In this document: one piece after another, positions 7,979 through 15,423 of the stretch | Layout of the letters: each line of letters opens with the position of its first letter | Numbering within the stretch: position 1 is the first letter of the stretch | Notes under the pieces: generated by a model | What the model saw: only the letters and a program-made list of their open reading frames with translations | The model's database searches: none | Told to the model about the DNA's origin: nothing | NCBI RefSeq assembly: GCF_002102395.1 | Contig: NZ_LQPZ01000044.1 | Span: 1 to 64,000 of the forward strand | DNA: 64,000 nt | From: Mycolicibacillus trivialis | Lineage (GTDB): Bacteria > Actinomycetota > Actinomycetes > Mycobacteriales > Mycobacteriaceae | Reading direction: 5' to 3' | Position numbers and translations under genes: made by a program

Positions 7979-8308
7979 ATGTACGACGAACTACTCGCGA
8001 ACATCGCGATCCTGGTGCTGTCCGGGTTCGTCGGCTTCGCGGTCATCTCCAAGGTGCCCAACACCTTGCACACCCCGCTGATGTCGGGCACCAACGCCAT
8101 CCACGGCATCGTGGTGCTCGGCGCGCTGGTGGTGCTCGGCCGGGTGGAGAACCCCAACCTCGCCCAGCAGATCATCCTGTTCGTCGCGGTGGTGTTCGGC
8201 ACGCTGAACGTCATCGGCGGGTTCATCGTCACCGACCGGATGCTGGGGATGTTCAAATCCAAGAAACCGGCCGGCACCGACGCTGGGGATGCGGGGGTCA
8301 CCCGATGA
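7979..8308 (+). CDS. pntAb: NAD(P) transhydrogenase alpha subunit, membrane part PntAb
   Basis: The 109-residue protein has three hydrophobic segments and the family motif KVPNTLHTPLMSGTNAIHGI, which forms part of the membrane domain (domain II) of the transhydrogenase. In many bacteria it is the C-terminal part of PntA; in mycobacteria it is separate (Rv0156). It begins directly after the pntAa stop and overlaps pntB by ATGA, implying translational coupling of the three subunits. Confidence 0.95.
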   Translation: MYDELLANIAILVLSGFVGFAVISKVPNTLHTPLMSGTNAIHGIVVLGALVVLGRVENPNLAQQIILFVAVVFGTLNVIGGFIVTDRMLGMFKSKKPAGTDAGDAGVTR

Positions 8309-9717
8309 GCTATCTGGTCACGATCCTCTACATCATCTCGTTCTCGCTGTTCATCTACGGTCTGATGGGCCTGACCGGGCCCAAGACCGCGGTGCGCGGC
8401 AACCAGATCGCCGCCGTCGGTATGGCGCTGGCGGTCGGTACGACGCTGCTGCTGGTCCAGCACAACTGGCTGCTGATCATCGCCGGGCTGATCGTCGGTG
8501 TCGCGCTGGGTGTGCCGCCGGCGAGGTTCACCAAGATGACCGCGATGCCGCAGCTGGTGGCGTTCTTCAACGGCGTCGGCGGTGGCACCGTCGCACTCAT
8601 CGCCCTCAGCGAGTTCATCGAAACCGAGGGCTTCACCGTGTTCGGCCACGACAGCGGGCCGACAGTGCACATCATGGTGGCGTCGCTGCTGGCCGCCATT
8701 ATCGGGTCGATCTCGTTCTGGGGCTCGGTGATCGCCTTCGCCAAGTTGCAGGAACTCATCGACGGCAAACCGATCGGGGTCGGTAAGGCCCAGCAGCCGC
8801 TGAACATGCTGCTGCTGCTCGGCTCGATCGCGATCGCCGCCTACATCGGGATCGGCGCCGCCGGCGACGGACTCAGCGTGTGGTGGATGGTCGGGCTGCT
8901 GGCCGTCTCGGCGGTGCTGGGCCTGATGGTGGTGCTGCCGATCGGTGGCGCCGACATGCCGGTGGTCATCGCGCTGCTCAACGCCCTGACCGGGCTGTCG
9001 GCCGCCGCCGCCGGGCTGGCGCTGAACAACACCGCGATGATCGCGGCCGGCATGATCGTCGGTGCCTCCGGATCGATCCTGACCAACCTGATGGCCAAGG
9101 CGATGAACCGCTCCATCCCGGCGATCGTGGCCGGCGGCTTCGGTGGCGGCGGGACCGCCGCCGGTGGCGGCGACGACGGTGACAAGCACGTCACCTCCAC
9201 CTCGGCCGCCGACGCGGCGATCCAGATGGCCTACGCCAACCAGGTGATCGTCGTGCCCGGCTACGGGCTGGCGGTCGCGCAGGCGCAGCACGCGGTCAAG
9301 GACATGGCCAGCCTGCTGGAGGCCAAGGGGGTGGCGGTCAAGTTCGCCATCCACCCGGTGGCCGGCCGGATGCCCGGGCACATGAACGTGCTGCTCGCCG
9401 AGGCCGAGGTGGACTACGACTCGATGAAGGACATGGACGACATCAACGACGAGTTCGCTCGCACCGATGTGGCCATCGTCATCGGCGCCAACGACGTCAC
9501 CAACCCGGCCGCCCGGGACGACGCCTCCAGCCCGATCTACGGGATGCCGGTGCTCAACGTCGACCAGGCCAAGAGCGTCATCGTGCTGAAGCGGTCAATG
9601 AACTCCGGGTTCGCCGGGATCGACAACCCATTGTTCTACGGCGAGGGCACCAGCCTGCTGTTCGGCGACGCCAAGAAGTCGGTGTCGGAAGTGATCGAGG
9701 AGCTCAAGGAGCTCTAA
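8305..9717 (+). CDS. pntB: NAD(P) transhydrogenase beta subunit PntB
   Basis: The 470-residue protein has about nine membrane segments in the first 290 residues (rest of domain II) and the NADP-binding domain III at the C-terminus. Visible motifs are PGYGLAVAQAQHAVKDM (nucleotide binding), HPVAGRMPGHMNVLLAEA and GANDVTNPAARDD. With PntAa and PntAb it forms the inner-membrane complex that uses the proton gradient to make NADPH. It overlaps pntAb by four bases. A bidirectional hairpin follows the stop. Confidence 0.95.
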   Translation: MSYLVTILYIISFSLFIYGLMGLTGPKTAVRGNQIAAVGMALAVGTTLLLVQHNWLLIIAGLIVGVALGVPPARFTKMTAMPQLVAFFNGVGGGTVALIALSEFIETEGFTVFGHDSGPTVHIMVASLLAAIIGSISFWGSVIAFAKLQELIDGKPIGVGKAQQPLNMLLLLGSIAIAAYIGIGAAGDGLSVWWMVGLLAVSAVLGLMVVLPIGGADMPVVIALLNALTGLSAAAAGLALNNTAMIAAGMIVGASGSILTNLMAKAMNRSIPAIVAGGFGGGGTAAGGGDDGDKHVTSTSAADAAIQMAYANQVIVVPGYGLAVAQAQHAVKDMASLLEAKGVAVKFAIHPVAGRMPGHMNVLLAEAEVDYDSMKDMDDINDEFARTDVAIVIGANDVTNPAARDDASSPIYGMPVLNVDQAKSVIVLKRSMNSGFAGIDNPLFYGEGTSLLFGDAKKSVSEVIEELKEL

Positions 9718-9730
9718 AGCGCGGTAGGGT

Positions 9731-9754
9731 CCCGCCGGCGACACGGCCGGCGGG
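9731..9754 (+). terminator. Bidirectional hairpin between pntB and the convergent small gene
   Basis: CCCGCCGG at 9731-9738 pairs with CCGGCGGG at 9747-9754 across an 8-base loop. It lies 13 bases after the pntB stop and just before the stop of the opposing small gene, so it can serve both. Confidence 0.6.
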
Positions 9755-9756
9755 GC

Positions 9757-9885
9757 TCACACCGGCGGGTAGGCGGGCGGCGGGTAGCCGCCGCCTGGGC
9801 CGCTGATGCCGCGCAGCCCCCAGGCGAACCAGCCCATGAAGTACTCGACTTCGTCGGATGCGTCGTAGTCGGGATCGGGGTCCAT
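9757..9885 (-). CDS. 42-residue conserved small protein (Rv0157A-like)
   Basis: The minus strand from ATG at 9885 encodes 42 residues: an acidic start (MDPDPDYDASDEVEYF), an aromatic middle (MGWFAWGLRGISG) and a Gly/Pro/Tyr-rich end (PPPAYPPV). A strong AGGAGG lies about 7 bases before the ATG, and a minus-strand -10 hexamer TAGACT lies at 9918-9923, so the gene has both expected signals. It is the positional equivalent of the small hypothetical Rv0157A, convergent to pntB. It has no signal peptide and no clear membrane segment; the WFAW stretch could touch a membrane or a partner. Function unknown. Confidence 0.8.
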   Translation of the reverse strand: MDPDPDYDASDEVEYFMGWFAWGLRGISGPGGGYPPPAYPPV

Positions 9886-9965
9886 GGGTCCCACCTCCTG
9901 TGCGGCTGTTCTCACCCAGTCTAACGGGGTGCACCAGACCCGTACGGCAAACCCCCGGCGTGACC

Positions 9966-9984
9966 TAAACTGTCCAACCAGTTG
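9966..9984 (+). promoter_or_regulatory. Candidate operator over the -10 of the TetR gene
   Basis: A plus-strand -10 hexamer TAAACT (9966-9971) is overlapped by AACTG-N6-CAGTT (9968-9983) and by CAAC-CA-GTTG (9975-9984). Palindromes overlying the promoter of a TetR gene usually bind the encoded regulator. The site resembles the KstR consensus TnnAACnnGTTnnA except for the last base, but that match is incomplete. Confidence 0.55.
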
Positions 9985-10028
9985 ATTGACTCCCGGGCCG
10001 CAGGCCCGGACCGCCGATAGCGAGGACC

Positions 10029-10688
10029 ATGCCCGCCGACAGCCGCACCAGCAACGGGCCGACCCGCCGCGACGAACTGCTCGCGGTGGCCACCAAATTG
10101 TTCGCGGCCCGCGGCTATCACGGCACCCGGATGGATGACGTCGCCGACGCGATCGGGCTGAACAAGGCCACCGTCTACCACTACTACGCCAGCAAATCGC
10201 TGATCCTCTACGACATCTATCAGCAGGCGGCCGAGCGCACCCTGGCCGCCGTGCACGACGATCCGAGTTGGACCGCCCGCGAGGCGCTCTACCAGTACAC
10301 GGTGCGACTGCTCACCCAGATCGCCGCCAACCCGGAGGGTGCGGCGGTGTACTTCCAGGAGCAGCCCTACATCACCGAGTGGTTCACCGAGGAACAGGTC
10401 GCCGAGGTCCGGGAGCAGGAGGTCCGGGTTTACGAGCACGTGCACGGCCTGCTCGACCGCGGGATCGCCAGCGGCGAGTTCTACCCGTGCGACTCCCACG
10501 TGCTGGCGCTGGGCTACATCGGCATGACCCTGAGCGCCTACCGCTGGATGCGGCCCAGCGGCCGGCGCAGCGCCCAGGAGATCGCCGCGGAGTTCAGCAC
10601 CGCGCTGCTGCGCGGGCTGATCCGGGACGCCACAATCCGCGACGAATCGCCGCTGGGTGTGCCGACCGAATCCGAAAGGGTGTCATGA
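10029..10688 (+). CDS. TetR-family transcriptional regulator (Rv0158-like)
   Basis: The 219-residue protein has an N-terminal TetR DNA-binding domain: RRDELLAVATKLFAARGYHGT, then MDDVADAIGLNKATVYHYYASK, whose helix-turn-helix spans about residues 35-57. The C-terminal ligand domain is of the type seen in acyl-CoA-responsive mycobacterial regulators, but the ligand is unknown. It overlaps the downstream SDR gene by four bases (ATGA), and palindromes cover its own promoter, so it probably represses itself and the SDR gene. It is divergent from the 42-residue gene. Position matches Rv0158. Confidence 0.9.
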   Translation: MPADSRTSNGPTRRDELLAVATKLFAARGYHGTRMDDVADAIGLNKATVYHYYASKSLILYDIYQQAAERTLAAVHDDPSWTAREALYQYTVRLLTQIAANPEGAAVYFQEQPYITEWFTEEQVAEVREQEVRVYEHVHGLLDRGIASGEFYPCDSHVLALGYIGMTLSAYRWMRPSGRRSAQEIAAEFSTALLRGLIRDATIRDESPLGVPTESERVS

Positions 10689-11458
10689 CCGATCTGTTCC
10701 GCCTCGACGGCAAGGTCGCCCTGGTCACCGGCGGTGGACGCGGGATCGGCCTGATGATCGCCCGCGGCCTGCTGCAGGCCGGGGCCCGGGTGTATCTGGC
10801 CAGCCGCAAACAGGCCGACTTGGATGTCGCGGTCGCTGAGCTGTCGGCGTACGGGCCGGTCGACGCGATCGCCGCGGACCTGGGCACGGCGGCCGGGGTG
10901 GCGACGCTGACCGACGAACTGGGCCGCCGCGAGGCGGCGCTGCACGTACTGGTCAACAACGCCGGCGCCACCTGGGGGGCGCCGCTGGGCGAGTTCCCCG
11001 AGGCAGGCATCGACAAGGTACTCGACGTCAACGTCAAAGGCGTATTGCTGCTCACCCAGGCGCTGCTGCCGTTGCTGCGCGCCGAGGCCACCGCCGCGGA
11101 CCCGGCCCGGGTGATCAACACCGGCAGCATCAACGGGCTGCGCGCCCCGGCCAAGGGTATGAACAACTTCTCCTACAGCGCCAGCAAGGCCGCCGTCCAC
11201 ATGCTGACCCGGCATCTGGCCGGCGAACTGGCCCCGGAGATCCTGGTCAACGCGATCGCGCCGGGATTCTTTCCGTCGAAGATGACCAAACACCTGCTGA
11301 CCGACGGGCCGGACCGGGTGGCCGCCGGCGTGCCGCTGGGCCGCATCGGCAGCCCCGACGACATGGCCGGGGTGACGGTGTTCCTGGCCAGCCGCGCCAG
11401 CAGCTACATCACCGGCGCGGTGATCCCGGTCGACGGCGGCGTGAGCACCGCCGACTAG
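10685..11458 (+). CDS. SDR-family oxidoreductase
   Basis: The 257-residue protein is a classical short-chain dehydrogenase: TGGGRGIG near residues 15-22, NNAG near 93-96, catalytic Ser in NTGSINGL, YSASKAA with Tyr and Lys, and VNAIAPGFFPSKMT. ASRK after beta-2 favours NADPH. It resembles FabG/gluconate-5-dehydrogenase-type SDRs; the substrate cannot be deduced. It is translationally coupled to the TetR gene. Its stop shares CTAG with the stop of the opposing hydrolase gene. Confidence 0.88.
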   Translation: MTDLFRLDGKVALVTGGGRGIGLMIARGLLQAGARVYLASRKQADLDVAVAELSAYGPVDAIAADLGTAAGVATLTDELGRREAALHVLVNNAGATWGAPLGEFPEAGIDKVLDVNVKGVLLLTQALLPLLRAEATAADPARVINTGSINGLRAPAKGMNNFSYSASKAAVHMLTRHLAGELAPEILVNAIAPGFFPSKMTKHLLTDGPDRVAAGVPLGRIGSPDDMAGVTVFLASRASSYITGAVIPVDGGVSTAD

Positions 11459-12342
11459 CGCCGCAGGTGCTTGTCCAAAAACGCGATCTGGTCGACGACG
11501 GCCCGCTCGAAGGCCTCCCCGACGTAGATGTCGAAGTGGCCCTCGCGGTACAGCTTGACCTCCCCGCGCGGCGCCCGCGCCGCGTAGCGGCAGGTCGGAC
11601 CGGCCGGAGCCACCGAATCGGTGGTGCACACGCAGAACAGGATGGGGCAGGGCACCTTCGCGGCCAGCCGACCCGGCCGGTACAGCGGCAGTTGCAGGGC
11701 GAACCGGGCGGCCACCGCGTTGGGGATCGCCGCGCCGTCGGGCATCAACGCTGAATAGCCGGGGTAGGAGTCCGGGGTCGTCATCAACGCGACCTCGCCG
11801 GGGTGCCCGGCGGCCGGCACCGTCACCGGGGGGCGGCCCCGGGCCGCGGCCAGCAGGTCGCGGGTGGCCAGCGCGGAGATGCGGGCCAGGTTGCGCGGGG
11901 AGATCACCCTCGAGGAGGCGATTCCGTCGGTGAACGGGCACTGCGCGACCACCGCGGCGATCCCGGCGGTCCGTGCGGCGGTGGCGATGACGTGTCCACC
12001 GCCGAACGAGGTGCCCCACAGCGCGATCCGCTGATGGTCGACGCCGGCCAGGGTGCGGACGTAGCCGATCGCTGCGCTCCAGTCGGCCAGCTGCCTCCCG
12101 ATGTCGAGCAGCTGGCGGGGTTCGCCTTCGCTGTCACCGAAGTTGCGGTAGTCGAAGACCAGGCAGGCGTACCCGGCCGCGGCGAACCGCTCGGCGTAGG
12201 CGTCCAGCCGCATCGTGCGCACCGCCCCGAGGCCGTGAGCCATGATCACCAGCGGCGCGTCGCCCGCCGCGTCCGGTCGATACAGCCAGGCGCTGATCAG
12301 TTCCGCGCCGGAGGGGAACCGCACGTCGTCGCGTTGGGCCAT
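11455..12342 (-). CDS. Alpha/beta hydrolase (tandem paralogue 1)
   Basis: The 295-residue protein is an alpha/beta hydrolase of the dienelactone hydrolase/S15-like group. It has HGLG (oxyanion region), the nucleophile elbow GTSFGG with its serine, an acid in the CVCTTDSVAP segment and a late HFDIY with the likely catalytic histidine. It has no signal peptide and is probably cytosolic. The next gene upstream is a close full-length paralogue with the same motifs, and both have the same -10 block, so the pair arose by tandem duplication. Substrate unknown; an ester or thioester is likely. It overlaps the SDR stop by four bases. Confidence 0.8.
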   Translation of the reverse strand: MAQRDDVRFPSGAELISAWLYRPDAAGDAPLVIMAHGLGAVRTMRLDAYAERFAAAGYACLVFDYRNFGDSEGEPRQLLDIGRQLADWSAAIGYVRTLAGVDHQRIALWGTSFGGGHVIATAARTAGIAAVVAQCPFTDGIASSRVISPRNLARISALATRDLLAAARGRPPVTVPAAGHPGEVALMTTPDSYPGYSALMPDGAAIPNAVAARFALQLPLYRPGRLAAKVPCPILFCVCTTDSVAPAGPTCRYAARAPRGEVKLYREGHFDIYVGEAFERAVVDQIAFLDKHLRR

Positions 12343-12374
12343 GGCGACACTCCTCGATAGACCGGGTGGCGCCT

Positions 12375-12384
12375 GAGTCTACGG
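12375..12384 (-). promoter_or_regulatory. Candidate -10 region of hydrolase paralogue 1
   Basis: CCGTAGACTC on the minus strand contains a TAGACT -10 about 34 bases before the ATG. The identical ten bases precede paralogue 2 (13315-13324). A possible ribosome site (GAGGAG) lies about 10 bases before the start. Confidence 0.5.
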
Positions 12385-13284
12385 GGCGGCCGTGGCCCCG
12401 GCTTTGAGATGCTGGTCGAGGAACGCGATCTGGTCGGTGACGGCCCGCTCGAATCCCTCGTCGACGTAGATGTCGAAATGCCCTTCCGGGTAGTTCTTGA
12501 TCGTGGCGTTGGGCGCCTGGGCGGCGTACTTGGCGGTGACGGAAGCCGGCGCCACCGAATCTGCTTCGCAGATGCAGAACAGGATGGGGCACTGCACCTT
12601 TGACGCCAGCCGTCCGGGACGGTAGGTGAGGATCTGGATTGCCAGCCGCGCGGCGACCTCGTTGCGCACGTCGAGGCCGTCGGGGATCACCTTCAGGTAG
12701 GCGTCGTAGGCGTCCGGGGCGTTGATCATCGCCACCTGGTCGGGATAGCCCGCGGTGGCCACCAGGATCGGCGGTTTGCGCAGCAGCGCGTTGACCACAT
12801 CGCGGATGGCCAGCACCGACACCGGCGCGATGGTGCGCCAGCTGACGGTGCGCGCCGACGCGATCCCGTCGGTGAAGGGACACTGCGAGATCACCGCGGC
12901 GACACCGGGAACCCGTGCCGCGGTGGCGATCACGTGCCCACCGCTGAACGAGGTGCCCCACAGTGCGATCCGGTCGTGGTCGATGCCCGGCAGGGTGTGG
13001 GCGTAGGCGACGGCCGCCGCCCAGTCCGCCAGCTGCATGTTGATGTCGAGCAGCTGGCGGGGCTGCCCGCCGCTGTCGCCGAGGTTGCGGTAGTCGAAGA
13101 CCAGGCAGGCGTAGCCGGCCGCGGCGAACCGCTCGGCATAGACGTCCAGGCGCATCGCCTTCACCCCGCCGAGCCCGTGGGCCAATATCAGCAGCGGCGT
13201 GTCCCCGCTGGTTTCCGGCCGGTACAGCCAGGCTTCGATCGTGTCGTTGCCGGAACGGAACTGCACATCCTCACGGACGGCCAT
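12379..13284 (-). CDS. Alpha/beta hydrolase (tandem paralogue 2)
   Basis: The 301-residue protein is closely related to its neighbour over its full length. Shared blocks are SGAELISAWLYRP versus SGNDTIEAWLYRP, YAERFAAAGYACLVFDYRN and the nucleophile elbow GTSFGGGH versus GTSFSGGH, with CEADSVAP and HFDIYVDEGFERAV matching the second half of the triad. It lacks a signal peptide. Divergence spread along the whole length suggests an old duplication kept by selection, perhaps with different substrates. The substrate is unknown. Confidence 0.8.
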   Translation of the reverse strand: MAVREDVQFRSGNDTIEAWLYRPETSGDTPLLILAHGLGGVKAMRLDVYAERFAAAGYACLVFDYRNLGDSGGQPRQLLDINMQLADWAAAVAYAHTLPGIDHDRIALWGTSFSGGHVIATAARVPGVAAVISQCPFTDGIASARTVSWRTIAPVSVLAIRDVVNALLRKPPILVATAGYPDQVAMINAPDAYDAYLKVIPDGLDVRNEVAARLAIQILTYRPGRLASKVQCPILFCICEADSVAPASVTAKYAAQAPNATIKNYPEGHFDIYVDEGFERAVTDQIAFLDQHLKAGATAAP

Positions 13285-13314
13285 CGGGCGGGCTCCTAAC
13301 GTGTGGTGGCCCCG

Positions 13315-13324
13315 GAGTCTACGG
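13315..13324 (-). promoter_or_regulatory. Candidate -10 region of hydrolase paralogue 2
   Basis: The same CCGTAGACTC block as before paralogue 1, here 31 bases before the ATG at 13284, with TTGAGC 15 bases further upstream as a poor -35. Confidence 0.5.
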
Positions 13325-13338
13325 ACCCTGTTCCGGGC

Positions 13339-14451
13339 TCAAGGTCCGGGGAAGGTGATCAGCTGGCGCAGCGCAGTGCCGTCGACGAGCCGGTCCATAG
13401 CGATGTTGATGTCGGCCAACTGGATCGTGTCGGAGACCAGCTGCTCCACGGGCAGCCGGCCCGACCGCCACATCTCGACGAACCGGGGGATGTCGCGGGC
13501 CGGTATCGCCGAACCCAGGTAGCTGCCGATCAACGATCGGCCTTCGGCGACGAATCCCAACGGCGCCACGCTGATCCGGGCGTCCGGGGCGGGCAGGCCG
13601 ACGGTGATGGTGCGCCCGCCCGGGCCGGTGAGCCCGATCGCGGTCTCCAGTGCGGCCGGGTGTCCGGCGGCCTCGATCACGATCGGTGCCGTGACTCCGG
13701 CATCGGCGGCCTGTTCGGGGGAGTAGGCCCCGGATGCGCCGAGCCGGGTGGCCGTTGCCCGCTTCTCGGCGGCCGGGTCGACCGCGATCACCTGCACCCC
13801 GTCGTGGGCCAAGGCGGTGAGCACCGCCGCCAGCCCAACCCCGCCGAGTCCGACCACCGCCACGGTGTCGCCGGGGCCGGGCCGGCCCACGTTGAGCACC
13901 GCTCCGCCGCCGGTGAGCACCGCGCACCCCAACAGCGCGGCGACCGGCGCGGGCACGTCGTCATCGACCTGCACCACGCTGGCTGCGGCGACGACGGCGT
14001 GGTCGGCGAACCCGGAGACCCCCAGGTGGTGGCGGACCGGGCCGCGCTCGTCGGCGAGCCGGATCGCACCGGACAGCAGTGTCCCCGCGGCGTTGGCGGC
14101 ACTGCCCGGCTCGCAGGGGACCAGCCCGTCGGAGCCGCAACCGGCGCAGTGCCCGCAGCGCGGCAGGAACGTCATCACCACCCGCCGGCCGAGCGGCAGA
14201 TCCACCCCGGACCCGACCGCCTCGACGATGCCGGCCGCCTCGTGACCCAGCAGCATCGGCACCGGGCGCACCCGGTTGCCGTCGACCACCGACAGGTCCG
14301 AATGGCACACGCCGGCGGCCTCGATCCGCACCAGCAGCTCACCGGGGCCGGGCGGCGCCAACTGCAACTCGCGGATTCGCAGCGGGCGGGACTCGGCGTA
14401 GGGGCGGGGCAGACCGATCCCGTCGAGCACCGCGCCGCGGATGGCAACCAT
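13339..14451 (-). CDS. Zinc-dependent alcohol dehydrogenase
   Basis: The 370-residue protein is a medium-chain zinc alcohol dehydrogenase. The catalytic zinc ligands lie in GVCHSD and GHEAAG, the structural zinc cysteines in CGHCAGCGSDGLVPC, and the NAD site is VVGLGGVGLAA. It belongs to the class related to NDMA-dependent and mycothiol-dependent enzymes. The position resembles adhE1 (Rv0162c), but a second enzyme at 47894 fits the NDMA type better, so I give no symbol. The ATG at 14451 is preferred to an in-frame TTG at 14463. Its start is only 14 bases from the divergent thioesterase start. Confidence 0.85.
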   Translation of the reverse strand: MVAIRGAVLDGIGLPRPYAESRPLRIRELQLAPPGPGELLVRIEAAGVCHSDLSVVDGNRVRPVPMLLGHEAAGIVEAVGSGVDLPLGRRVVMTFLPRCGHCAGCGSDGLVPCEPGSAANAAGTLLSGAIRLADERGPVRHHLGVSGFADHAVVAAASVVQVDDDVPAPVAALLGCAVLTGGGAVLNVGRPGPGDTVAVVGLGGVGLAAVLTALAHDGVQVIAVDPAAEKRATATRLGASGAYSPEQAADAGVTAPIVIEAAGHPAALETAIGLTGPGGRTITVGLPAPDARISVAPLGFVAEGRSLIGSYLGSAIPARDIPRFVEMWRSGRLPVEQLVSDTIQLADINIAMDRLVDGTALRQLITFPGP

Positions 14452-14465
14452 GGTGGAATACAACC

Positions 14466-14936
14466 ATGACCGACCGTGGCGCCCCGCCGTCCGTGCCGGC
14501 CGCCCCCGAGGGCCTGTCCAGCGCCGATTTCCCGGTGCACTGGCCGGTGGGCACCCGATGGGCCGACAACGACATGTTCGGCCACCTCAACAACGCGGCC
14601 TACTACCAGCTGTTCGACACCGCTATCAACGCCTGGATCAACACCACCGCGGGCGTCGACTCGCTGGCGATCCCGGAGCTCGGGGTGGTCGCCGAGTCGG
14701 GGTGTCGCTACTTCGCCGAACTGGCGTTCCCGGATCCGCTGGTGGTCGGTGTGGCCGTGACCCGGCTGGGCCGATCCAGCGTCACCTACCGGCTCGCGGT
14801 GTTCCGCGCCGGAGCGGGCGATGTCCCGGTGGCCGCGCTGGGCCACTGGGTGCACGTCTACGTCGACCGGTCAACCCGGCGCGCGGTGCCGATCCCCGAA
14901 TCCATCCGGGCGCTGCTGGCAACGGCTGTCGTGTGA
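14466..14936 (+). CDS. Hotdog-fold acyl-CoA thioesterase (Rv0163-like)
   Basis: The 156-residue protein belongs to the 4-hydroxybenzoyl-CoA thioesterase family. RWADNDMFGHLNNAAYYQLFD near residues 33-53 is the active-site helix entry with the catalytic aspartate. LAFPDPLVVGVAVTRLGRSS and ALGHWVHVYVD are the core strands of the hotdog fold. It probably hydrolyses an aromatic or acyl-CoA thioester in the cytosol. The preceding bases belong to the start region of the divergent dehydrogenase gene, so the two promoters must overlap the opposite coding sequences. Confidence 0.85.
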   Translation: MTDRGAPPSVPAAPEGLSSADFPVHWPVGTRWADNDMFGHLNNAAYYQLFDTAINAWINTTAGVDSLAIPELGVVAESGCRYFAELAFPDPLVVGVAVTRLGRSSVTYRLAVFRAGAGDVPVAALGHWVHVYVDRSTRRAVPIPESIRALLATAVV

Positions 14937-14954
14937 CCGCGGTTACGGCGCCGA

Positions 14955-14960
14955 TATGCT
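14955..14960 (+). promoter_or_regulatory. Candidate -10 for a leaderless Rv0164-like mRNA
   Basis: TATGCT ends 6 bases before the ATG at 14967, placing the predicted transcription start at the start codon. No Shine-Dalgarno sequence precedes this ATG. Confidence 0.55.
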
Positions 14961-14966
14961 CTGCCC

Positions 14967-15407
14967 ATGCCGCTCGTGAGCAAGACCGTGGAGGTCGCCG
15001 CCGACGCCGCTCTGATCATGGGGATCGTCGCCGACTTCGAGGCCTACCCGCAGTGGAACGAGGAGGTCAAAGGCGTCTGGATCCTGGCCCGCTACGACGA
15101 CGGCCGGCCCAGTCAGCTGCGGCTGGACACCTCGGTCTCCGGGTTCGATGGAACCTACATCCAGGCGGTGTACTACCCGGGCCACAACCAGATCCAGACC
15201 GTCATGCAGCAGGGCGACCTGTTCACCAAACAGGAGCAGCTGTTCTCGGTGGTGGAGATGGGCCCGGCCAGCCTGCTGACTGTGGACCTCGACGTCGAGA
15301 CCGAGATGACCGTGCCGCAGATGATGGTCAAGAAACTGGTCAACAACGCCCTGGACCATCTGGCCGACAGCCTCAAACAGCGCGCCGAGCAGTTGGCGCA
15401 ACCGTGA
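14967..15407 (+). CDS. SRPBCC/polyketide cyclase-like protein (TB18.5/Rv0164-like)
   Basis: The 146-residue protein has the SRPBCC (Bet v1-like) layout: VEVAADAALIMGIVADFEAYPQWN at the N-terminus, central beta strands and a long C-terminal helix (NNALDHLADSLKQRAEQL). Such proteins bind hydrophobic ligands. M. tuberculosis Rv0164 (TB18.5) is a known T-cell antigen of the same length class at this position. The stop is 16 bases before the fadD5 start, so it may be co-transcribed with fadD5; the usual divergent mce1R between them is missing. Confidence 0.85.
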   Translation: MPLVSKTVEVAADAALIMGIVADFEAYPQWNEEVKGVWILARYDDGRPSQLRLDTSVSGFDGTYIQAVYYPGHNQIQTVMQQGDLFTKQEQLFSVVEMGPASLLTVDLDVETEMTVPQMMVKKLVNNALDHLADSLKQRAEQLAQP

Positions 15408-15423
15408 GAAGGGAACCTCCACG

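Noticed and set aside
9704..9934. 76-codon minus-strand frame overlapping the Rv0157A-like gene
   Set aside because: It is in a different frame from the 42-residue protein, which has the ribosome site, promoter and sensible composition.
9971..9984. KstR operator (TnnAACnnGTTnnA) before the TetR gene
   Set aside because: The last fixed base is T rather than A, and the palindrome is better explained as the local TetR protein's own site. Kept only as a general operator.
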